DNA of 64,000 nucleotides, taken from Paraburkholderia sp. GTDB lineage: Bacteria > Pseudomonadota > Gammaproteobacteria > Burkholderiales > Burkholderiaceae. The position numbers were made by a program, and so were the translations under genes. A model generated the notes under the pieces. That model saw only the letters and a list, made by a program, of their open reading frames with translations. It made no database searches and was not told the origin of the DNA. Below, in pieces: positions 19,272 to 26,854 of this stretch; position 1 is the first letter of the stretch; the number at the start of each line of letters is the position of its first letter. The DNA lies in NCBI RefSeq assembly GCF_004298475.1, contig NZ_SCRP01000012.1:186001-250000 (forward strand), given 5' to 3'.

Positions 19272-20007
19272 TCGCATCGCATTCGTGACGGGCGGGATGG
19301 GCGGTCTCGGCGCGGCAATCAGCCGGCGGCTTTGCGACGCAGGCATGACGGTTGCAGTGTCGCACTCGCACGGCAACGATCACGTGCTTTCATGGCTCGA
19401 CGCCGAGGAGGCCGCGGGCCGTCACTTCGTGACGTACGAGATGGACGTCAGCGACTACGACTCGTGCCATCGCGCCGCCGAACAGGCGCTCGGCCAATTC
19501 GGCCACGTGGACGTGCTCATCAACAACGCGGGCATCACCTGCGACCGCACGTTCGTGAAGATGACGAAAGCCGATTGGGATTCGGTGCTGCACACCGACC
19601 TCGACGCGCTCTTCAATACGACTAAGCCCTTTATGCCCGGCATGCTCGAACGCGGCTTCGGGCGGGTCGTCAATATCGGGTCGGTGAACGGCTCGCGCGG
19701 CGCGTACGGGCAGACCAATTACGCGGCGGCGAAGGCCGGGCTGCACGGCTTTACGAAATCGCTCGCGCTGGAAGTGGCGAAGAAGGGTGTGACCGTGAAT
19801 ACGGTGTCGCCTGGCTACCTCGCGACGCACATGGTCGAGGCCGTGCCACAGGAGGTGATGGACACGCGCATCCTGCCGCAGATTCCGGTCGGGCGGCTCG
19901 GCCAGCCGGACGAAATCGCGGCGCTGGTGGCGTTCCTGTGCTCCGACGAAGCGGCGTTCATCACGGGGGCCGATATTGCAATCAACGGTGGGATGCACAT
20001 GCAATGA
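19261..20007 (+). CDS. phaB: Acetoacetyl-CoA reductase
   Basis: A 248-residue NADPH-dependent short-chain dehydrogenase. It reduces acetoacetyl-CoA to (R)-3-hydroxybutyryl-CoA, the monomer for polyhydroxybutyrate. Visible motifs are TGGMGGLGAAISRRL (cofactor binding), NNAGITCDRTF, the catalytic YAAAK preceded by the active-site Ser in NIGSVNGSRG, and the PhaB-typical VSPGYLATHMVEAVP. The start at 19261 has an AAGGAG site and overlaps the phasin end; its stop overlaps the synthase start (ATGA). The three genes form one translationally coupled operon. Confidence 0.93.
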   Translation: MAANRIAFVTGGMGGLGAAISRRLCDAGMTVAVSHSHGNDHVLSWLDAEEAAGRHFVTYEMDVSDYDSCHRAAEQALGQFGHVDVLINNAGITCDRTFVKMTKADWDSVLHTDLDALFNTTKPFMPGMLERGFGRVVNIGSVNGSRGAYGQTNYAAAKAGLHGFTKSLALEVAKKGVTVNTVSPGYLATHMVEAVPQEVMDTRILPQIPVGRLGQPDEIAALVAFLCSDEAAFITGADIAINGGMHMQ

Positions 20008-21884
20008 AGTCTGCAACGAAGCACACCAGGCCGAATGCGCGGCATGCCGATACCGCATTGCAAGGATCGGGCGCGATCAGCGCACCGAAAGGCAAGGAAC
20101 CGGTGCACGCGCACCGAGTGGCGGTGCGGCCCGCGCCGCCCGAGATGACCTTCGTCGGTCTGCATGACGATCCGCTCGATCTCGTGGCGCATGCAAGCGT
20201 CGCTGCGCTCACGGGGGGACTTTCGCCGGTTTCGGCCGTGCTGGCGTGCCTCGACTGGGGTATGCATCTGGCGATTTCGCCGGGCAAGTGTTTCGATCTT
20301 GCCCTGCGCGCTTCGCACGACGCGGCCGCTGCCTGGCGCGCCGCGCTGCCTGGGGTGGCTACGGCGGCGATGATGCCGGTGAAGGTACCAGTGAAGGCGC
20401 CGGAGGCGCCCGCAGACGATCTGCGTTTCATTGAGCCGTTGTGGTCCTCGTGGCCGTTCAGCGCGTGGCGCGACAACTTCCTGCGTACGCAGGAATGGTG
20501 GCAGGAAGCGACGACCGGCGTGGCGGGCGTCGAGCGCCATCACGCCGACATCGTGCGTTTTCTGGCGCGTCAGTGGGTCGATGCGTGCTCGCCGGGCAAT
20601 TTCATCGCGACCAACCCGGTCGTGCTCGAAGCCACTTTGGCGAGCGGCGGCGCGAACTTCGCCCAGGGCATGAAGCACTGGATGCAGGATTACGCCGCCG
20701 TAACAAAAGGTATGGGCGGCGCGCCCGTGCATACGCCGCTCGCGTATGAGCCGGGCAAGGATGTTGCGCTGACACCGGGCAAGGTCGTGTGGCGCAACGC
20801 ACTGTGCGAGCTGCTCCAATACGATCCGGCAACGACCAGCGTGGCGCGCGAACCCGTTTTCGTGGTGCCGTCGTGGATCATGAAGTACTACATTCTCGAC
20901 CTCCAGCCGCACAACTCGTTGATCCGCTATCTGGTCGAGCAGGGATTCACGGTGTTTGCGCTGTCCTGGCACAATCCGCGTGCCTCGGCACGCGATCTCG
21001 GCCTGAACGATTACCTGCAGGCGATGCTCGAAGCGCTCGATGCCGCCCGCGCCCGCTGCGGCGGCGAAGCGGTCCAGGCCGTGGGCTATTGCCTCGGCGG
21101 CACGCTGCTTGCCATTGCGGCGGCGGCGCTCGCACGCGACGGCAAAGACGATGCGCTACGTTCCATATCGTTGATTGCCGCGCAAACCGATTTCAGCGAG
21201 CCCGGCGAGCTAGGTTTGTATATCGACGCGAGCGAACTGGCTGCGCTCGACGCGCTCATGTGGCGGCAGGGCTATCTCGACGGCTCGCAAATGGCGGCGA
21301 CGTTCCAGTTGCTCAACGCGCGCGATCTTGTCTGGTCGCGCATGATGAGCGAGTACCTGCTTGGCCGCCGTTCGAAGGCCAACGATCTGATGTCGTGGAA
21401 TGCGGACACGACGCGCATGCCGTACCGCATGCATATCGAGTATCTGAACGATCTGTTCCTCCACAACGATCTCGCCGAGGGACGCTACTGCGTGGGCGAC
21501 GAACCGATCGCGCTTTCGGATATCGAGCAGCCGATGTTCGTCGTCGGCACTGAGCGCGATCACGTTTCGCCGTGGCGTTCGGTCTACAAGCTGCTGCTCT
21601 CGACCCACAACCCGCTCACGTTTTTGCTGACCGCGGGCGGCCATAACGCGGGCATCGTGTCTGAGCCGGGGCATCCGCGGCGTCACTACCGCTGCGCCAC
21701 GCGCGAACCCGGCATGGCGTATCGCAGCCCACAAGCGTTCTTTGACGGCACGCCGCCGGTTGAAGGATCGTGGTGGCCGCGCCTCGCGGCGTGGCTGCAG
21801 GAACAATCGAGCGGTGAAATCGAGGCGCGCGCCGTAACCGGAGGACTTGTGAACGCACCGGGTGTCTATATTTTCGAGCGGTAA
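20004..21884 (+). CDS. phaC: Class I polyhydroxyalkanoate synthase
   Basis: A 626-residue PHA synthase, in the normal size range for class I. The lipase-box-like motif GYCLGGT supplies the catalytic Cys363. The triad is completed by Asp519 in GTERDHVSPW and His547 in GGHNAG. The N-terminal 140 residues are variable, as usual. It polymerises (R)-3-hydroxyacyl-CoA at the granule surface. The ATG overlaps the phaB stop by four bases, so translation should be coupled. No beta-ketothiolase gene is next to it, so acetoacetyl-CoA must be made by an enzyme encoded elsewhere. Confidence 0.94.
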   Translation: MKSATKHTRPNARHADTALQGSGAISAPKGKEPVHAHRVAVRPAPPEMTFVGLHDDPLDLVAHASVAALTGGLSPVSAVLACLDWGMHLAISPGKCFDLALRASHDAAAAWRAALPGVATAAMMPVKVPVKAPEAPADDLRFIEPLWSSWPFSAWRDNFLRTQEWWQEATTGVAGVERHHADIVRFLARQWVDACSPGNFIATNPVVLEATLASGGANFAQGMKHWMQDYAAVTKGMGGAPVHTPLAYEPGKDVALTPGKVVWRNALCELLQYDPATTSVAREPVFVVPSWIMKYYILDLQPHNSLIRYLVEQGFTVFALSWHNPRASARDLGLNDYLQAMLEALDAARARCGGEAVQAVGYCLGGTLLAIAAAALARDGKDDALRSISLIAAQTDFSEPGELGLYIDASELAALDALMWRQGYLDGSQMAATFQLLNARDLVWSRMMSEYLLGRRSKANDLMSWNADTTRMPYRMHIEYLNDLFLHNDLAEGRYCVGDEPIALSDIEQPMFVVGTERDHVSPWRSVYKLLLSTHNPLTFLLTAGGHNAGIVSEPGHPRRHYRCATREPGMAYRSPQAFFDGTPPVEGSWWPRLAAWLQEQSSGEIEARAVTGGLVNAPGVYIFER

Positions 21885-21973
21885 GCGGTAAGCCGCGCGA
21901 GGCGTGTGAAGCACATGGGGCCACGGTATTGGTCGCCGCTTTGCGCAGCAGCGGCGGTAATCGAATCAGGCAT

Positions 21974-21998
21974 CCGAATCATTGATCGGATGATTCGG
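21974..21998. repeat. 9-base inverted repeat in the hsp20 leader region
   Basis: CCGAATCAT (21974-21982) and ATGATTCGG (21990-21998) are perfect inverted arms around a 7-base loop. The repeat sits 32 bases before the Hsp20 start codon. A second small palindrome, AACTGCAGTT at 22008-22017, lies between it and the ribosome site. It may be a protein operator, a leader hairpin, or the terminator-like end of phaC, though no T-run follows. Confidence 0.5.
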
Positions 21999-22030
21999 GC
22001 ACAGGGTAACTGCAGTTCAAGGAGGCGAAA

Positions 22031-22462
22031 ATGAGCAATATTTCGCGTTACGACCCGTTCGGGATCGAAGGCGTGCCCGAACTGTTTCATGGGCTGTTTC
22101 GTCCGTTGCGCAGCGCGGGCGGCGCTGAGGCGCAGCCTGGCGGCATCAGGATCGACGTGACCGAAGATGATGCGACGTATACCGTGAAGGCCGAACTGCC
22201 GGGCGTCGAAAAGAACGACATTGACGTAAAGATCGAGGGCAACCTCGTTTCGATCGCGGCCAAAGTCGAGCGCGACACCGAGCTGAAGGACGGCGAGCGC
22301 GTACTGCGGCGCGAGCGTTATACCGGCAGCGTGAGCCGTGCGTTTACGCTCGCATCCGATATCGACGAGGCATCGGCCGGCGCGCAATACAAAGACGGCG
22401 TGCTCACGCTGACGTTACCGAAGCGGGCGGCGAGCGCACGCAAGCGCCTCGAAATCAGTTGA
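22031..22462 (+). CDS. Hsp20 / alpha-crystallin small heat-shock protein
   Basis: A 143-residue small heat-shock protein. The alpha-crystallin domain spans about residues 40-130, with the signature VKAELPGVEKNDIDVKIEGN and, near the end, DGVLTLTLPKR. It forms oligomers that hold unfolding proteins in solution. The start has an AAGGAGG site six bases upstream. In Burkholderia, small heat-shock proteins are often encoded beside PHA and stress genes and may also coat granules; that function is inference here. Confidence 0.93.
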   Translation: MSNISRYDPFGIEGVPELFHGLFRPLRSAGGAEAQPGGIRIDVTEDDATYTVKAELPGVEKNDIDVKIEGNLVSIAAKVERDTELKDGERVLRRERYTGSVSRAFTLASDIDEASAGAQYKDGVLTLTLPKRAASARKRLEIS

Positions 22463-22474
22463 TGCCGGGATCGG

Positions 22475-22494
22475 CGCGCTGCAATCGCAGCGCG
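22475..22494. repeat. Hairpin after hsp20 (terminator-like)
   Basis: CGCGCTGC-AATC-GCAGCGCG is a perfect 8-base stem starting 12 bases after the hsp20 stop. It is flanked on both sides by the direct repeat GCCGGGATCGG. There is no T-run after it, so it may end transcription weakly or protect the 3' end. Confidence 0.5.
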
Positions 22495-22504
22495 GCCGGG
22501 ATCG

Positions 22505-22852
22505 GTGGGTGAGCGCCGTGGCACGAAGGCGCATGCTGCGCGCGGGTCGTCAGTTAAACGGCGCTGCGCGCGGCGTTGTCTTCGTTGTTCGCTCATTTGA
22601 CCGCGTCGATCGCGCTTGCGGCGACGCGATATTTTGAACCCGTCACCGTTTTGGCGGCGTTTAAAAAGTGAGTTTCATGCCGTAAATCGCAGCGGCATGA
22701 GAGATGCGCATGACGTACGGTAATGCAGCCGATGCAACCCTCGCGGCGCGCGTGAGCGTACGCGTAACAAAGCGAAACACGTCTGTCGCGAAACAGTACG
22801 TTTCGGCCACTATGTCAGGCAACACCGGGCGTTTTCGCACAGGAGAGATTCG
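22505..22852. other. Intergenic region with one inverted repeat
   Basis: About 350 bases without a supported gene. An inverted repeat CATGCCG/CGGCATG occupies 22676-22699. Promoter elements for the next small gene are presumably here, but none is clear. Confidence 0.35.
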
Positions 22853-23056
22853 ATGCTCAGTCACCACGAACTAGCGGCGCTGTTGCTGATTCGCGATGCA
22901 CATACGCCAATCCAGACGCTTGACTCCGATTTTCTGGCTCTGCAGCACTATCAGCTTGTGGAAATGGACGAGCAGGCTGACGACTCCGTGCTGCGACTCA
23001 CGAGACGCGGGCGCGAATTGCTGAGACGCCTGGACGGCGACGGCACAGGGGGTTGA
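22853..23056 (+). CDS. Small hypothetical protein, winged-helix-like
   Basis: A 67-residue soluble protein that I do not recognise as a named family. The arrangement HHELAALLLIRD, then the strand-like YQLVEMDE, then LRLTRRGRELLRRLDG resembles the last two helices and wing of a MarR-type winged-helix domain; 'LTRRGRELL' is the usual wing-to-helix segment. It may be a minimal DNA-binding or adaptor protein. The ATG at 22853 has a good AGGAGAG site. It lies in the stress/PHA block. Confidence 0.7.
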   Translation: MLSHHELAALLLIRDAHTPIQTLDSDFLALQHYQLVEMDEQADDSVLRLTRRGRELLRRLDGDGTGG

Positions 23057-23070
23057 AACCCGCGTAAAAA

Positions 23071-23137
23071 GGAATTAACGGCGAGGAATTAACAGCGAGG
23101 AATTAACAGCGAGGGATCAACGGCGAGGAAGCAACGG
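23071..23137. repeat. 14-base tandem repeat, about 4.8 units
   Basis: GGAATTAACGGCGA begins at 23071. Units at 23085 and 23099 (GGAATTAACAGCGA) are identical to each other. A diverged fourth unit starts at 23113 and a partial fifth at 23127. The repeat begins 14 bases after the stop of the preceding small gene. Confidence 0.85.
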
Positions 23138-23282
23138 AGCCGGGACTGTCAAGCGGCTGACATTGGACGCTACGCCGGTTACAAACGCGTAATGAAGTGC
23201 GAAACCTTCTGCGTTAAACTTCCGTGCCGTTTCAAAACGGCCCTTTTTAACCGTATTACGCTGCCGTTAAAAACCCCAAAAC

Positions 23283-23447
23283 ATGAAAGCCGCATTCAAG
23301 CCTGTTCTTCGTTTGTCCGCCCTTATTTGCTGTGCTGCCATGGTCGCGCCGATCGCCGCGTTCGCGTCGCCGGCTCACGTTGTCTGCCACGTCGAGCATC
23401 ATAATCATCATCCCGTGCGCGTTTGCCATCGCATGCACCATCGTTGA
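23283..23447 (+). CDS. Tiny exported His/Cys-rich peptide
   Basis: A 54-residue open frame that ends 19 bases before a strong terminator. It has a clear signal peptide (MKAAFKPVLRLSALICCAAM..., likely cleavage after AAFA-SP). The mature part of about 26 residues contains eight histidines and two cysteines in the pattern HVVCHVEHHNHHPVRVCHRMHH. This composition suggests periplasmic metal (Cu, Zn or Ni) binding. I see no strong ribosome site, but the signal peptide, composition and terminator together make a real gene likely. Confidence 0.65.
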   Translation: MKAAFKPVLRLSALICCAAMVAPIAAFASPAHVVCHVEHHNHHPVRVCHRMHHR

Positions 23448-23466
23448 ACTCAGGGTGCGACACCGC

Positions 23467-23497
23467 AACGCCGCGCGTACGCGCGGCGTTTTTATTT
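23467..23497 (+). terminator. Rho-independent terminator
   Basis: A perfect 11-base stem (AACGCCGCGCG / CGCGCGGCGTT) with a TA loop, followed by a T-rich tail. It ends the transcript of the small His-rich peptide gene. Confidence 0.88.
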
Positions 23498-23695
23498 GCT
23501 TCACGTTAATCAGGAATCCGTATATCAAGGCGCTGCGTCAACGCGATGCCCGGCAGAGGATCGGTTGTGGGCGTGCAGGTGACCGGGCTGTTCGAAGTTG
23601 GCGCTGAAAGCGGGTGCAATGGTGAGAATCAGGTGGACGGTGTGCGGCAAGTGGCACACCGTCCAGCGGGATGGTTGTGATCAACTGTTGCGGAC

Positions 23696-24469
23696 TCAAT
23701 TACCGCCGCCGGGCTGCCGGTTTCTGCCGCCGCCAGACGAACGGTTGCCGCCGCCAGCATCGGGCGGGCGTCTGCCACCGCCCTGGCCCTGCGGGCGTCC
23801 GCCGCCCTGACCAGCTTGCGTACCGGGCGGGCGACCTCCGCCGCCTGCGCCGGGCGGGCGTCCGGGGCCGGGGGCCTGCGCGCCGGATCCCTGTCCGCCG
23901 GACGGCCTGCCTGCGCCAGGCGGGCGGCCCCCACCTGACGGCCTGCCGCCACCGGGTGGACGAGCGTTGTTTCCGGGACCGCCGCCTTGAGGCGGTCGCC
24001 CGCCAACGCCGGGCGGCCGGTGCGGCGGCCGGATGGGAGGCGGCCTGACCGGCCGCGGCGGCGGGCGCCGCATCCAGTGCGCCTGGTTGCGGAACCAGGG
24101 CCGGTCGCGATAGAAGTTGCCCCAGTACGCGCCGAGCGAAAACGTCACGACAGGCAGGCCGATCATGGGGCCGTAGCTCATGACAGGAACAGGCCTGCCC
24201 TGGAACGTGTAATTCAGGAAGCCGCCCCAGACCCAGCCGCGCAGGCCGGACAGGCTGATGTCGCACCAGCTGAAACCCGCAAGGCATCCCCACACCGAAA
24301 CCGGGACGCCGCCCGGCACTTGCGCGACGATCGGATAATCACCGGCAGGCCCGGCGAAAAGATTCACGGTCGTGTTGGTGAACGCCGGAGTCTGGGCGGC
24401 GGCCGGCGGCGAAGCGATGAGACTTCCGGCCAGACCGGCGAGTACCGCACCGGCGAGCTGCTTGCGCAT
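23696..24469 (-). CDS. SH3-domain protein with Pro/Gly/Arg-rich tail
   Basis: A 257-residue exported protein. The signal peptide is MRKQLAGAVLAGLAGSLIAS with cleavage near AAAQT. A bacterial SH3-like domain lies at about residues 28-90 (TTVNLFAGPAGDYPIVAQVP through GLRGWVWGGFL), the type that binds peptidoglycan or peptides. A short aromatic stretch containing YWGNFYRDRPWF follows. About 120 residues of low-complexity PPG/GGRPP repeats make up the C terminus and are probably disordered and basic. An AAGGAGGAA ribosome site precedes the ATG. Confidence 0.82.
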   Translation of the reverse strand: MRKQLAGAVLAGLAGSLIASPPAAAQTPAFTNTTVNLFAGPAGDYPIVAQVPGGVPVSVWGCLAGFSWCDISLSGLRGWVWGGFLNYTFQGRPVPVMSYGPMIGLPVVTFSLGAYWGNFYRDRPWFRNQAHWMRRPPPRPVRPPPIRPPHRPPGVGGRPPQGGGPGNNARPPGGGRPSGGGRPPGAGRPSGGQGSGAQAPGPGRPPGAGGGGRPPGTQAGQGGGRPQGQGGGRRPPDAGGGNRSSGGGRNRQPGGGN

Positions 24470-24593
24470 CGCAGTTCCTCCTTGAAGGGAGATCGCCCGA
24501 CGATCGTTGTGCGATCTGTCGCTACGGTAGCAGATAAGCCAGTTCGGGCATCGGCACGCGTGTAACGGGGTATTTCGCGCTACTTGCGCGCCG

Positions 24594-25607
24594 TTACTTG
24601 CGTTTGATTTTCTTCAGCAGATAGTCGCGCAGCAGGATCGCGTGGTTGTGCTCGACATCGCGCGTGCCATAGAGCAGGGCGATCGGCCCTTTCGCGCACG
24701 CGTCGGCGAGCGGCTGCCACGCTTCGGGATTCGCGTCGAGTTCGGCGAGGTAACGCTTGCCGAACTCCTCCCATTGCGAAAGATTCTTGTGATACCACTG
24801 CCGCAGCGGCGTGCTGGGCGCAACGTCCTTGAGCCATTCGACGTGCCCGAGCGCTTCCTTGCGGATGCCGCGCGGCCACAGCCGGTCGATGAGGAAACAC
24901 GCGTGATCGCCGGTGGGCGGCGCTTCGTAGACGCGCTGAATGTCGATGGTCGGCTTGGTCATCGTTGTATCTCCATTCTGCGGTTGCCGCGCTAGCGGGT
25001 GCGCGGCAGCCAGCGTTGCCGCAACGCGCTCGCGCAGTGCGGGCAGCACATCGTGCTCGAACCACGCATGGCGTGCGAACCAGGGTTGATTGCGCGGCGA
25101 CGGATGAGGCAGCGGCACAAAGCCGGGAGCGTACTCGCGCCACGCCTCGACGGTTTCGGTGAGCGTTGCCTTGCGCCGGTCGCCCAGAAAATAGCGCTGC
25201 GCGTATTGCCCGATCAGCAGTGTGAGCTGCACGTCCGGCAGTTGCGCGAGCAAGCGTGCGTGCCAGCGCGGCGCACACTCGGGGCGCGGCGGATTGTCGC
25301 CGCCAGCGCCGCGGCCCGGATAGCAGAAGCCCATCGGCACGATGGCGACTTTCGAGGGGTCGTAAAAGGTCTCGCGATCGATGCCGAGCCACGTGCGCAG
25401 GCGCTCGCCGCTCGCGTCGTCCCACGGGACGCCCGATGCGTGCACCTTTGTGCCGGGCGCCTGCCCCACGATCAGTAAACGCGCGCCCGCACCGGCCTGG
25501 AGCACCGGGCGCGGGCCGAGCGGCAGCACGTCGGCGCACACGGTACAGGCGCGGATTTCGGCAAGCAAACGCGAAAGCGGGTGGGAGGGCGAGCGGGTGG
25601 AAGGCAC
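24594..25607 (-). CDS. Uracil-DNA glycosylase family / DUF488 in-frame fusion
   Basis: Residues 1 to about 213 form a uracil-DNA-glycosylase-superfamily domain: CTVC near the N terminus, motif A VGQAPGTKVHASGVPWDD, and the HPSPRN motif. Residues 216-337 form a YeaO-like DUF488 domain (DRLWPRGIRKE, KDVAPSTPLRQWYHK). The two are usually separate genes. Here no stop codon intervenes, so one 337-residue product is possible. A GGAGA site before an internal ATG at 24962 could also produce the DUF488 protein alone. The start is uncertain. I chose GTG 25607, since upstream codons run into a tandem repeat encoding a VTLL repeat. Confidence 0.7.
   Translation of the reverse strand: MPSTRSPSHPLSRLLAEIRACTVCADVLPLGPRPVLQAGAGARLLIVGQAPGTKVHASGVPWDDASGERLRTWLGIDRETFYDPSKVAIVPMGFCYPGRGAGGDNPPRPECAPRWHARLLAQLPDVQLTLLIGQYAQRYFLGDRRKATLTETVEAWREYAPGFVPLPHPSPRNQPWFARHAWFEHDVLPALRERVAATLAAAHPLARQPQNGDTTMTKPTIDIQRVYEAPPTGDHACFLIDRLWPRGIRKEALGHVEWLKDVAPSTPLRQWYHKNLSQWEEFGKRYLAELDANPEAWQPLADACAKGPIALLYGTRDVEHNHAILLRDYLLKKIKRK
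24960..24974 (-). promoter_or_regulatory. Internal ribosome site and start for DUF488
   Basis: On the minus strand GGAGA stands seven bases before an ATG (24962-24960) that begins MTKPTIDIQRVYEA, the normal N terminus of DUF488/YeaO proteins. It implies separate translation of this domain, although it is in frame with the upstream glycosylase. Confidence 0.6.
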
Positions 25608-25658
25608 GGTGAGCGGGCGAAGATTGCCGATGCAAGGAATGGTTTCGAGTCTACCAAA

Positions 25659-25718
25659 GGTGACAAACAAGGTAACAAGCAACGTCACAAGCAACGTCAC
25701 AAGCAGGGTAACAAACTG
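25659..25718. repeat. 12-base tandem repeat, 5 units
   Basis: Five 12-base units of the form (G/C)GTNACAA(A/G)C(A)A begin at 25659, 25671, 25683, 25695 and 25707. They fill the gap between the divergent glycosylase and patatin genes. Because the unit is a multiple of three, the minus strand reads as an open VTLL repeat, which obscures the glycosylase start. Confidence 0.85.
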
Positions 25719-25795
25719 CGGCGGCATCACACCTGTGCGAGCCGCTTGCGCCTTTTCCTGTACCCTCGTGAAGGTCGAGTTTTCACGGAGCCGCC

Positions 25796-26854
25796 ATGCC
25801 CGCAGGAACAGAAACGACACGCAGCACGACCCGCACCGAACCTTTGCCCGTCGATCTCGCGCTGCAAGGCGGCGGTTCGCACGGCGCCTATACGTGGGGC
25901 GTGCTCGACCGGCTGCTCGAAGAACCGTGGCTGCAGATCGAGGGCATTTCGGGCACGTCGGCGGGCGCAATGAACGCTGCGGTGCTCGCCAGCGGTCATG
26001 CGCACAGCGGCGTGCCGGGCGCGCGCGCCGCGCTCGAACGCTTCTGGCGCCGCGTGGCCGACGCCGCGCGTTTCAGCCCGTTCCGGCGCGGCATTTTCGA
26101 CATGATGCTCGGGCGCTGGACGCTCGATCATTCGCCGGTCTATCTGGCGTTCGACATGATGGCGCGCGTCATTTCACCGTATGACATGAACCCCGCGAGC
26201 ATCAATCCGCTGCGCACGATCCTTGCGGACACAATCGATTTCGACGCGCTGCGCAACTCGCGCATCAAGCTCTTCGTCACGGCGACGCGCGTGCGCAACG
26301 GCCAGGCGCGCGTATTCCGCAACGCCGATCTCACGGCCGACGCGCTGCTTGCATCGGCGTGTCTGCCAACGCTGTTCCGCGCTGTCGAGATCGATGGCGA
26401 AGCATACTGGGACGGCGGCTACGTGGGTAATCCGACCATCACGCCGCTGGTGCGCGAGACCGATTCGGTCGACACGATCCTCGTGCAGGTCAATCCGGTG
26501 GAGCGGCCTGGCACGCCGCGCTCGGCGCGCGAAATCATCAACCGCATGAACGAAATCGCGTTCAATTCGCCGCTGCTCAAAGAACTGCGCATGATTGCGC
26601 TGCTGCATCAGGTGGCGGACCCGGGCAACAGCGAAGGCCGCCGCTGGGCGACGATGCGCGTGCACCGCATTCACAGCGACAAGCTCGTCACGCTCGGTAC
26701 ATCGTCGAAGCTCAACGCCGAATGGTCGTTCCTGACCATGTTGCGCGACGAAGGCCGGCACGCCGCCCATACCTTTCTCGCGACGCACGGCGCGAGCGTC
26801 GGTGTGACGTCGTCGTTCGATTTCGGCGCGCTGCTCGACGGGGTGCTGCAATGA
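25796..26854 (+). CDS. Patatin-like phospholipase / esterase
   Basis: A 352-residue patatin-domain hydrolase. The oxyanion motif LALQGGGSHGAYTWGVLD is at about residues 20-37, the nucleophile serine in GISGTSAGAMNA, and the catalytic Asp in YWDGGYVGNP. These enzymes cleave acyl esters of lipids. In this region a role on PHA granules or short 3-hydroxybutyrate esters is possible, because the gene is translationally coupled (ATGA overlap) to a GntP-type permease. That role is inference. The start at 25796 follows GGAG. Confidence 0.88.
   Translation: MPAGTETTRSTTRTEPLPVDLALQGGGSHGAYTWGVLDRLLEEPWLQIEGISGTSAGAMNAAVLASGHAHSGVPGARAALERFWRRVADAARFSPFRRGIFDMMLGRWTLDHSPVYLAFDMMARVISPYDMNPASINPLRTILADTIDFDALRNSRIKLFVTATRVRNGQARVFRNADLTADALLASACLPTLFRAVEIDGEAYWDGGYVGNPTITPLVRETDSVDTILVQVNPVERPGTPRSAREIINRMNEIAFNSPLLKELRMIALLHQVADPGNSEGRRWATMRVHRIHSDKLVTLGTSSKLNAEWSFLTMLRDEGRHAAHTFLATHGASVGVTSSFDFGALLDGVLQ

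Noticed and set aside
23071..23137. Possible CRISPR array
   Set aside because: The units are contiguous 14-base repeats with no spacers, and there are no cas genes.
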